A stretch of 5,339 nt of DNA from NCBI GenBank assembly GCA_029005335.1, contig JAQXFT010000139.1, forward strand, positions 1-5,339. Direction: 5' to 3'. This document shows, piece by piece, positions 1 through 5,339 of the stretch; positions within the stretch are counted from its first letter, which is position 1; every line of letters starts with the position of its first letter. The translations under genes were made by a program, and so were the position numbers. The notes under the pieces were generated by a model. It made no database searches, was not told where the DNA came from, and saw nothing but the letters and a program-made list of their open reading frames with translations. The stretch is from Oscillospiraceae bacterium (lineage in GTDB: Bacteria > Bacillota > Clostridia > Oscillospirales > Ruminococcaceae).

Positions 1-40
1 CCTCTGAAATTTCAATAAGCTTATTAATTCGTTCTTTCAT
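1..40 (-). CDS. Third gene of the GTPase operon, N-terminal 13 codons only
   Basis: A third minus-strand reading frame begins with ATG at 40-38 and runs off the left edge after 13 codons (MKERINKLIEISE). The start is well supported: the stop codon of the preceding dynamin-like gene shares one base with it (TAATG), and a GAGGAG ribosome binding site lies 8 bases upstream, inside the last codons of the preceding gene. This is the arrangement of translationally coupled genes. The visible peptide is charged and probably helical. Its RINKL segment faintly resembles the RINKI near the N-terminus of the first GTPase (residues 10-14), so another dynamin-like subunit is possible, but 13 residues cannot identify a family. 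Function unknown. I am confident that a gene starts here, not in what it encodes. Confidence 0.72.
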   Translation of the reverse strand, partial: MKERINKLIEISE

Positions 41-2364
41 TATAATTTCTCCTCAGCGATTACATCGACACGGATATCATTAATATCTGACTCAATATCA
101 AGGGCGGCTATAAGGATTTCTTTCAGTGAAGCTGTCTGAGCTTCGATTTCGGTCTTTCTCCTATCCTTTTCTGCAACTGCAGCATCTGATTTGCTTTTAA
201 GAGCCTCAAGCTCTCGCTTTTTCAGATTTATCTGACCGGTAATATTTACGCCTACAGAATCCTTCATGACAGAAAGCTGAATGTCTCTTTCCTTTCTGAA
301 GCTGCGTTTTACATCTGATATAAACTGGTCTGTTACAGAATCAATATAACTGTTTATTTCATTCTTCTGTCTTTTAAGAGCAAGCTGATATTTTTCCGCC
401 ATTTCCTTACTGGCTTCTTCCTCATATGCTCTCAGGGCTTCCCTTTTTCTCTCTCTCAGCTCATTAAGACGGGCAAGCTGTTTTTCAATTGCCCTTGCAC
501 TCTCTGTTCCTGAACTTTCAAGCCTTGCCATTTCCTGCATGATTCTGTTTTCCTCAGAATTATGCTCACTGATAATATCATTTTTTCTCCGTTCATATTC
601 TTTACGGGCGGTTGAATCCACTACACGATTGATTTTTTTCTCACGTTGCTTTCCGATAAGAATATCTACAATTGTTCCAAAAATTCCTCCTCTGCTGACA
701 TATTCCACATCTTCAACCTCGATTATTCTGTCCTCAGGAACATTGCTGAGGGTTTCTCTCATAATCCATTCTTTCTTCTCCCTGTTATCCGCAAGCTGCT
801 GTTCAAGCTTGAGCCTCTTTCTTTCAAGCTCAAAGGCATCTTCATGCCTTTCGTCTGCCGCTATGATATCCTGACTAATCTTATCTATCTCAGCCTTGAG
901 CCTTTCAGTTTCCTCGGAATACTTTTCAATTCCTGTTTCCATTACGGTAACCTCAAGCTTATTGTCAAGAGTCACACCAAGATTTGCTGAAAGCGTTTCA
1001 TTGAATTTGTCTGTGATTTCAATATTGCAGCGGTAAATTGTATCCCTGAGACTTTCAGTATAGTTTTCATAAGCTGTATTCAGTATCTTCATGAGGGATT
1101 TCTCAATATTTTTCTCGATTTTTTCAGGTTCTACCTCATCAATGTCAGTAAAGTTTTCTATATCTGATGTGAATCTGTTTTTGAATCTTTCGATTTCAGA
1201 TTTTACTTCCTCGTTAAATTCACTTTCGGCATTCCGGACGGAATTTTTCATTTCCTTAGTCTGTTCATTCAGCTTTTCATCAAGTTCACTGAGCATTTTT
1301 TCAAGCTCAATCATCTGCTCTTCGATTTCGCCCTTGTCAACTGAACCGGAAATTACAGAAAGTTCATTATTAAGATTTTTGTTTATCTCGCTGAGCTGGC
1401 TGATAAGCTGGCTTACCGGTGAAAGCAGTGCCTGCTTTGTCTTTTCACCGCAGGTAAGAAATCTCCAGAGCCTGTCTTCAAATGCCCCCATTCTGGAAGC
1501 CTTTTCAAATTCAGCCTTTTCCTCACTGCTGAAATTGTCACGTCCACGGAAATCAAGATTCTGACTGCTTCTTGCAACAAGTGCCTCATATGCCGAAAGA
1601 GGCCATATTTCCGGTATAGTTGTCTCCTCAGGATACATAAGCTTATAATTCTGTTTCAGCTTTTCTATTACGGAATCTACCGTTTCACCCTCACTTGCCT
1701 TTATTCCGTCAATTTTATTGAGAACGAAAATAATATTTTTCACTCGTTTTCTCAGCTCCGTAAGAAACCTGAAATCTGATTCACTTCCGGGCTGGTCAGC
1801 CTTGAACAGAAAAATTCCTGCACTTGATTTTTCAATCTGGTCTTCAGTGATTTCCCTGTGTCCCTTGCGTGTACCGTTAAGTCCGGGGGTATCAACAAGA
1901 GTTACATTATCTTCAAGGAATTTTGATTCAAGAAAAAGGTCGAGATGACTTACAGACTGTGCCACATCAACTTCCTTGCTTGATGTGCTTACATAATTTG
2001 TGATTGTAACTATATCAGCACTCTGAATATTTTCGGTATGTCCGTCATTATAGTAAACACGACCGCTTTCGCCGGATTCTGATTTGCTTTTATGGCGGAG
2101 AAAATTAATTGTTGCTGTTGTCTCGTTTGTAAAGGAAGGAAGTATTTTTTCTCCCATAAGTGCATTGAGAAACGTCGATTTGCCTGCACTGAATTCCCCT
2201 ACTACAGATATTGAAAATTCACCGTTTTTCAAATTCTGCATCTGTGAATCAACCGTTTCCGCCTGATGCTCATAGCCGTTTGACGTAAGAAAATCCTTTG
2301 CCTTTTCCAGACATTCGAGAACTTCTTCTTTTTTTTCAATATATTCTTTTTTATAGCTGTTCAT
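40..2364 (-). CDS. Dynamin-like GTPase, second of a tandem pair (canonical G motifs)
   Basis: A 774-residue bacterial dynamin-like protein, expected to bind GTP and act at membranes. The GTPase domain occupies about residues 50-310: P-loop GEFSAGKS (56-63), switch-I threonines in NETTAT (80-85), DTPGLNG (158-164), canonical G4 NKID (216-219) and a G5-like LSA (256-258). The rest is almost entirely charged helix. Coiled-coil segments (about 340-400, 480-550 and 575-740) form the likely neck and trunk. They are interrupted by a short hydrophobic stretch, GIFGTIVDILIG (560-571), placed where dynamins carry their membrane-contacting paddle. There is no signal peptide or full membrane span. The ATG at 2364 overlaps the stop of the upstream paralogue (ATGA) and has AGGAG 9 bases before it, so the start is firm and the genes are co-translated. 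The frame is intact, and the length is within the range of bacterial dynamins. Family assignment is strong. Cellular role (membrane repair, fusion, vesicle release or phage tolerance) is not shown by the sequence. Confidence 0.93.
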   Translation of the reverse strand: MNSYKKEYIEKKEEVLECLEKAKDFLTSNGYEHQAETVDSQMQNLKNGEFSISVVGEFSAGKSTFLNALMGEKILPSFTNETTATINFLRHKSKSESGESGRVYYNDGHTENIQSADIVTITNYVSTSSKEVDVAQSVSHLDLFLESKFLEDNVTLVDTPGLNGTRKGHREITEDQIEKSSAGIFLFKADQPGSESDFRFLTELRKRVKNIIFVLNKIDGIKASEGETVDSVIEKLKQNYKLMYPEETTIPEIWPLSAYEALVARSSQNLDFRGRDNFSSEEKAEFEKASRMGAFEDRLWRFLTCGEKTKQALLSPVSQLISQLSEINKNLNNELSVISGSVDKGEIEEQMIELEKMLSELDEKLNEQTKEMKNSVRNAESEFNEEVKSEIERFKNRFTSDIENFTDIDEVEPEKIEKNIEKSLMKILNTAYENYTESLRDTIYRCNIEITDKFNETLSANLGVTLDNKLEVTVMETGIEKYSEETERLKAEIDKISQDIIAADERHEDAFELERKRLKLEQQLADNREKKEWIMRETLSNVPEDRIIEVEDVEYVSRGGIFGTIVDILIGKQREKKINRVVDSTARKEYERRKNDIISEHNSEENRIMQEMARLESSGTESARAIEKQLARLNELRERKREALRAYEEEASKEMAEKYQLALKRQKNEINSYIDSVTDQFISDVKRSFRKERDIQLSVMKDSVGVNITGQINLKKRELEALKSKSDAAVAEKDRRKTEIEAQTASLKEILIAALDIESDINDIRVDVIAEEKL
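49..54 (-). promoter_or_regulatory. Ribosome binding site of the third operon gene
   Basis: GAGGAG on the minus strand lies 8 bases before the ATG at 40-38. It sits within the final codons of the second GTPase gene, so its use is probably coupled to translation of that gene. It is the main evidence that the short frame at the left edge is a real start. Confidence 0.75.
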
Positions 2365-4688
2365 ATTTTTTCACTCCTGAGACTATTTTTTATTTCTTTA
2401 AGAATATTGATTTCGCTTTCATTGGATTCATAAAGCCTATCAAGCTTCTCATTATTGGAAGCTATAATTTTATTAAGTGATTCAATCTGACTCCTTACAT
2501 TTTCATCAAAGAATCTGAATGTCATATCTTTTATTTCAGGGAGATTCCTGTCAGAAATTCTGTCGATGTAATTCTCCATGCGTTCAATTACACATTCATT
2601 TCCGGTTCTGCCAAGAAGTATATCCCTGATTTCTCTTTTAAGCTGTTTTTTCTGATTAATGCAGAATTCATTCTGATTCACCTTGAGTGCCTTCTCAAAA
2701 TATTCTGTTTCATTTTTGATTCGGCTTTCAATGTCTCTTATATTGTTTTCACATTCAGCTTTCCGGCGTGAATCATTTTTTATCTCATAATTAAGCCGGC
2801 GGATATTGTCTTCATAACCGTTCATCTTGCTTTTATGTCTTTGAATAAGCTGAGAATATCTGTTGGAAACAGATGCCTTTTCTCTTTCCCATTCCCTTTG
2901 TCTTGAATCATCAGGCACATATTCAAAATAAGTTTCAGTCTTTGTGCTGAAAAAATCCATTATACGTCCTAAAAATCCTGTACGCTTTACAGTTCGTGTT
3001 CTGGCTTCCTTCCGGTACTCCACTTCCGGTCTTGAACCAAGTCTTCTGACTTCATTGTCATATTCCTTTGAAACACGTTCCCGATTCTGTTTTTCCTCAG
3101 AAAGCTTTGCTTCCTCTGCTCTCAGATCTGAATTGTTTCTTCGGATAGCTTCATCAAGCCTTCTGGACTTTTCTCTTTCGTCCGATACTTTCTGACGATT
3201 CCTTTCGATTTCCATCTGCCAGCTTTTATCTTTTATTTCAAATTTTTCCTGTCTGTCCTCAAGCTCTTTAACATCAAATTCAGATTTCTTTTCTGAAAGC
3301 TCCATTGTATATCTTGTGACACGCTGTATTACTTCATCATAAAGATGCCCCATATTTCCGGAAATATTTCTGTTAAGCTCCGGCAAAAGCTCACTGTTGA
3401 TTTTTCTGCTTAAAAAGTTATTGTAATAAACGGGAACGGACGATTTGTACCTGTCCTCAAAATTCTGAATATCATCATATTTAGTTATTTTACTGTCAAT
3501 ATCCTTTTCTGCCTCCGAGCTGATTTCCTCAAGCATTTTCTGACAGTCCGATTTTAAAATCCTTCTGTTTTCAGCATCTCTGGCGATAATAAGATTTTCA
3601 AGACTGCGTTTTCTTACGGGTATTTTATCCTCAATATTTTTTTTGATGGCTTCAGCGTGTTCTATTCGTTCTGAGCCTGAATCATTCTTTCTCAGCTCTG
3701 TATTGATTTCCTGAATAGTATTCAGATTATTCAGAATTTCATCAATAATATTTTTAAGCCTGTGAACTGCCGATTCAAGTACAATCTGCCTGTACTTTCC
3801 CTCCTTCATTATTTTTTCAAGAATTTCTTCAAGCTCCCTGAAATTGGACTGACTGTATATTTCCTTACGCTGTGCTTCTGAAATTTCATATATATCATCA
3901 CTGTAAAGCTTCCTGATTTCCCTGTCCTTTGAAACAAGTGCCTTCAGTGCAGATACGGCGATTATATTGTATTCAAATTTATAGCTGTCGTACTGACTTT
4001 TAAGAGAATTATCAATTTCCCTGATTTTGTTTTCAGCAGTTTCTCCCTCTGATTTACGGATACAATCAATGAAATTCTGAACAAAAATAAACTGATTCTG
4101 ATAGTTAAGCAGGATATTTATAAAATCCTTGTCAGAATCTGTAATACCCTTGAGCGAAAAGACATATATACAGGCATGAGCCTTTTTAACCTCGTTTATC
4201 GTTATTTCACGGTGCTTTTCAGCAATTCCGTTCAATCCGGGAGTATCCATAATAACAACAGGAAGATTTGTATCAAGAAAATGTACATATACCGAAACAG
4301 ATTTTATTTTCTCAACAACATTGTTATTGCTCTGAACAGTCGTATAGTTTTTAAGCTGGTTCATATCCGCCAGATGTTCAGACTTTCCGTTGTTGTAAAT
4401 CACGTCACAGCTTCCGATTTTTTCATCATTTTCCGGTACATTATATATATATGTAATTGTTGCGGTTGTCTCATTTACTGCATGGGTCAGAATATCCTTT
4501 CCGATAATTGCATTTATAAATGTGGATTTTCCCGAACTGAATTCCCCGACAACTGCAATCCGGAAGGTATCATCTTCAATACGTGATTTTATATTCTTTA
4601 TTTCTTCAGAAATATAACTGTTCTTCATTATACTTTCCAAAGATGATATCTTATTTATTCTGTTTATCAGCATTTTTCTGTTTATCAT
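2361..4688 (-). CDS. Dynamin-like GTPase, first of a tandem pair (altered G4 motif)
   Basis: A 775-residue paralogue of the following gene with the same architecture. The GTPase domain (about 42-300) has P-loop GEFSSGKS (48-55), switch-I NETTAT (72-77), DTPGLNG (148-154) and a G5-like VSA (245-247). The G4 position reads NFID (205-208) instead of NKID: the lysine that normally packs on the guanine base is phenylalanine, while the base-specifying aspartate is kept. Nucleotide binding may therefore be weakened or relaxed, but the P-loop and DTPG are intact, so it is not simply a dead GTPase. Long charged coiled coils follow (about 340-400, 465-550 and 595-665), split by a short hydrophobic tip, GFLGRIMDFF (571-580), flanked by basic residues before it (RTRTVKR, 563-569). 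No signal peptide or membrane span is seen. The ATG at 4688 has GAGGTG 5 bases upstream and a near-consensus promoter 38 bases or more further up. An in-frame ATG at residue 6 is a less likely alternative start. By analogy with characterised tandem bacterial dynamins, it probably hetero-oligomerises with the next gene's product. Confidence 0.92.
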   Translation of the reverse strand: MINRKMLINRINKISSLESIMKNSYISEEIKNIKSRIEDDTFRIAVVGEFSSGKSTFINAIIGKDILTHAVNETTATITYIYNVPENDEKIGSCDVIYNNGKSEHLADMNQLKNYTTVQSNNNVVEKIKSVSVYVHFLDTNLPVVIMDTPGLNGIAEKHREITINEVKKAHACIYVFSLKGITDSDKDFINILLNYQNQFIFVQNFIDCIRKSEGETAENKIREIDNSLKSQYDSYKFEYNIIAVSALKALVSKDREIRKLYSDDIYEISEAQRKEIYSQSNFRELEEILEKIMKEGKYRQIVLESAVHRLKNIIDEILNNLNTIQEINTELRKNDSGSERIEHAEAIKKNIEDKIPVRKRSLENLIIARDAENRRILKSDCQKMLEEISSEAEKDIDSKITKYDDIQNFEDRYKSSVPVYYNNFLSRKINSELLPELNRNISGNMGHLYDEVIQRVTRYTMELSEKKSEFDVKELEDRQEKFEIKDKSWQMEIERNRQKVSDEREKSRRLDEAIRRNNSDLRAEEAKLSEEKQNRERVSKEYDNEVRRLGSRPEVEYRKEARTRTVKRTGFLGRIMDFFSTKTETYFEYVPDDSRQREWEREKASVSNRYSQLIQRHKSKMNGYEDNIRRLNYEIKNDSRRKAECENNIRDIESRIKNETEYFEKALKVNQNEFCINQKKQLKREIRDILLGRTGNECVIERMENYIDRISDRNLPEIKDMTFRFFDENVRSQIESLNKIIASNNEKLDRLYESNESEINILKEIKNSLRSEKI
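2374..2378 (-). promoter_or_regulatory. Ribosome binding site of the second GTPase gene
   Basis: AGGAG on the minus strand lies 9 bases before the ATG at 2364-2362, within the 3' end of the first GTPase gene. Together with the ATGA stop-start overlap it fixes the start and indicates coupled translation, which would help make the two subunits in matched amounts. Confidence 0.75.
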
Positions 4689-4693
4689 TTTTA

Positions 4694-4699
4694 CACCTC
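4694..4699 (-). promoter_or_regulatory. Ribosome binding site of the first GTPase gene
   Basis: GAGGTG on the minus strand matches the anti-Shine-Dalgarno complement and lies 5 bases before the ATG at 4688. It favours this start over the in-frame ATG five codons further in, which has no comparable site. Confidence 0.7.
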
Positions 4700-4725
4700 A
4701 TCTGAATGTCATTTATATTGGTTAT

Positions 4726-4754
4726 AATATATCATATAATTTTCACCTTGTCAA
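4726..4754 (-). promoter_or_regulatory. Sigma-A type promoter of the dynamin operon
   Basis: On the minus strand, TTGACA (4754-4749) is followed by a 17-base spacer and TATATT (4731-4726). The -35 is a perfect consensus match and the -10 matches at five of six positions. Transcription would start near 4719, giving a leader of about 30 bases before the first GTPase start. No other comparable promoter was seen between the operon's genes, so this one probably serves all of them. An 8-base arm of a long-spaced inverted repeat touches the -35 box. Confidence 0.72.
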
Positions 4755-4871
4755 CAGTAACAATTTCCGTTCATGATTCTGATGATTTAAAATAAAATAC
4801 ATCTTTTTCTTATTATAGATTTCATACAGGACATATGTATGTCCGTTCACAAATAATTTACAATTACTGTT
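4753..4871. repeat. Long-spaced inverted repeat flanking the dyad
   Basis: AACAGTAA (4753-4760) and its reverse complement TTACTGTT (4864-4871) are 103 bases apart and bracket the 16-bp dyad. The left arm touches the -35 box of the dynamin operon promoter. An 8-bp match in AT-rich DNA can easily occur by chance, so this is recorded only as a possible paired binding site. Confidence 0.2.
4829..4844. repeat. 16-bp dyad, possible operator
   Basis: GGACATA and TATGTCC form perfect 7-bp inverted arms around a central TG. A second, overlapping pairing is possible between CATACA (4823-4828) and TGTATG (4836-4841). Length and symmetry fit a dimeric repressor site, but it lies about 75 bases upstream of the minus-strand -35 box and about 160 bases upstream of the plus-strand one. 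Direct promoter occlusion is therefore not obvious. It does not match the Bacillota LexA box, which needs GAAC and GTTC half-sites. Function unknown. Confidence 0.4.
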
Positions 4872-5002
4872 ACTGAAAACCTCTTTTATTAACGCTTAAC
4901 CGCTATATTGATTCAGACACCCTCCGATTGTGTAGTATAAACAAAAAACAGATTGCCTTTATGGAGCATATTACAAATCTGACAACACAATATCAATTAA
5001 AC

Positions 5003-5031
5003 TTGAAAGTTTATGGGAAATATGATATAAT
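5003..5031 (+). promoter_or_regulatory. Sigma-A type promoter of the metallo-hydrolase gene
   Basis: TTGAAA (5003-5008), a 17-base spacer and a perfect TATAAT (5026-5031) form a near-consensus promoter. Transcription would start near 5038 and leave a leader of roughly 68 bases before the ATG at 5106. The promoter lies inside the short plus-strand open frame at 4928-5116, which argues against that frame being a gene. Confidence 0.75.
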
Positions 5032-5092
5032 ATCATTAAGTTACAATGATAAGCCGTATATCACAATATCTGCTTTATATTTTAATCTTTAT

Positions 5093-5098
5093 AAGGAG
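5093..5098 (+). promoter_or_regulatory. Ribosome binding site of the metallo-hydrolase gene
   Basis: AAGGAG lies 7 bases before the ATG at 5106, a near-ideal sequence and spacing that fixes the start of the hydrolase gene. Confidence 0.8.
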
Positions 5099-5105
5099 CG
5101 TGAAA

Positions 5106-5339
5106 ATGAATACTGAAATACTATTTATGCCTCTCGGAGGCGGACAGCGGGTCGGAGCGAGCTGTTATTACCTTCAGCTTGGCAATAATCATATAATGCT
5201 TGATGCCGGAATCGGTAACAATAAAAATCTGAAATTTAATCCTGTAATTTCACAACTGACTGCGTTACATTCATTCTATTCCTTGAATCAGATAAATCAG
5301 ATATTCATATCACACGCACATATGGACCACGTCGGATAT
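5106..5339 (+). CDS. Metallo-beta-lactamase-fold hydrolase, beta-CASP/CPSF-like, N-terminal part
   Basis: The first 78 codons of a gene that continues beyond the right edge. The peptide opens directly with the fold's first strands and a glycine-rich turn, PLGGGQRVGAS (residues 9-19). It continues to IMLDAGIG (30-37), where the aspartate is typical of the family, and reaches the metal-binding motif HAHMDHVG (70-77). This HxHxDH signature binds zinc ions in metallo-beta-lactamase-fold enzymes. The LGGGQxVG(A/R)SC opening recalls beta-CASP nucleases of the CPSF/RNase J branch, which process RNA or DNA, but the diagnostic beta-CASP and later metal-ligand motifs lie outside the window, so another hydrolase of the superfamily is possible. 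No signal peptide, so probably cytoplasmic. It is transcribed divergently from the dynamin operon from its own promoter; a functional link is unproven. Confidence 0.85.
   Translation, partial: MNTEILFMPLGGGQRVGASCYYLQLGNNHIMLDAGIGNNKNLKFNPVISQLTALHSFYSLNQINQIFISHAHMDHVGY

Larger units (their letters stand above)
4689..5105. other. Divergent intergenic region, 417 bp, no convincing gene
   Basis: This AT-rich region separates the two divergently transcribed units. It holds the minus-strand operon promoter at its left end, a 16-bp dyad in the middle, a long-spaced inverted repeat and the plus-strand promoter at its right end. No tRNA, riboswitch-like fold or terminator was recognised, and none is expected between divergent genes. 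Two short open frames are present: plus strand 4928-5116, and minus strand 4743-4895 with no ATG near its beginning. Neither has a ribosome binding site, and I do not call them genes. Confidence 0.65.

Noticed and set aside
539..1948. Several plus-strand open frames antisense to the second GTPase gene
   Set aside because: They are serine, leucine and phenylalanine-rich translations, as expected from the complement of charged coiled-coil codons. They lie wholly inside an intact gene and show no domain motifs.
2361..4688. The upstream GTPase as a pseudogene because of its altered G4
   Set aside because: The frame is open over 775 codons with an intact P-loop, switch and DTPG motifs, a good ribosome binding site and promoter. 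The NFID change looks like specialisation rather than decay.
4812..4840. A second minus-strand promoter using TATAAT at 4817-4812
   Set aside because: The hexamer 17 bases upstream is ATACAT, a poor -35, and there is no TG extension. The TTGACA/TATATT pair closer to the gene is far better.
4829..4844. LexA/SOS box
   Set aside because: The half-sites are GGACATA and TATGTCC rather than the GAAC and GTTC required by the Bacillota LexA consensus, and the site is far from both promoters.
4743..4895. Minus-strand open frame of 50 codons running into the operon promoter, with a protein-like composition (for example LFVNGHTYVLYEIY)
   Set aside because: It has no ATG near its beginning; only a GTG lies at a suitable place, without a ribosome binding site. 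It ends inside the promoter spacer. It could be a decayed gene remnant, but nothing recognisable supports that.
4928..5116. Plus-strand open frame of 62 codons before the hydrolase gene
   Set aside because: It starts with TTG (ATG only at 4961), has no ribosome binding site before either start, contains the hydrolase promoter at 5003-5031 and overlaps the hydrolase start by 11 bases. The strong promoter and AAGGAG fit the hydrolase gene instead.

Overview
The window looks like chromosomal or genomic-island DNA from a low-to-moderate-GC Bacillota, most likely a Clostridia member (Ruminococcus-like). The basis is AT-rich intergenic DNA, strong AGGAG/GAGG ribosome binding sites, near-consensus sigma-A promoters and the style of the encoded proteins. 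This placement is inference; no taxonomic marker gene is present.

Layout. From about 4754 leftwards runs a tightly packed minus-strand operon. A promoter (TTGACA, 17-bp spacer, TATATT) drives a 775-residue dynamin-like GTPase (2361-4688). Its stop codon overlaps by 4 bases (ATGA) the start of a second, paralogous 774-residue dynamin-like GTPase (40-2364). That stop in turn overlaps by 1 base (TAATG) the start of a third gene with a good ribosome binding site; only its first 13 codons lie in the window (1-40). To the right is a 417-bp intergenic region with divergent promoters and a small dyad. It is followed by a plus-strand gene (5106 to the window end, 78 codons visible) that encodes the start of a metallo-beta-lactamase-fold hydrolase with an HxHxDH metal site, resembling the beta-CASP/CPSF-like nuclease branch.

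How the genes may work together. The two GTPases share every recognisable landmark: P-loop GEFS(A/S)GKS, switch NETTATI, DTPGLNG, a HREIT segment, a SEGET segment, long coiled-coil arms, and a short hydrophobic tip in the middle of the arms. This is the architecture of bacterial dynamin-like proteins, which bind and remodel membranes. Tandem co-translated pairs of such proteins are known to form hetero-oligomers in other bacteria. The sharpest asymmetry is in the G4 motif: the downstream protein has a canonical NKID, while the upstream one has NFID, without the guanine-contacting lysine. This suggests one fully canonical and one modified GTPase acting as a pair, with the third gene as a possible further component. 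A role in membrane maintenance or phage defence is plausible from what is known of bacterial dynamins, but the window shows no phage, toxin or mobile-element gene that would establish it. The divergent hydrolase has its own promoter and may be unrelated.
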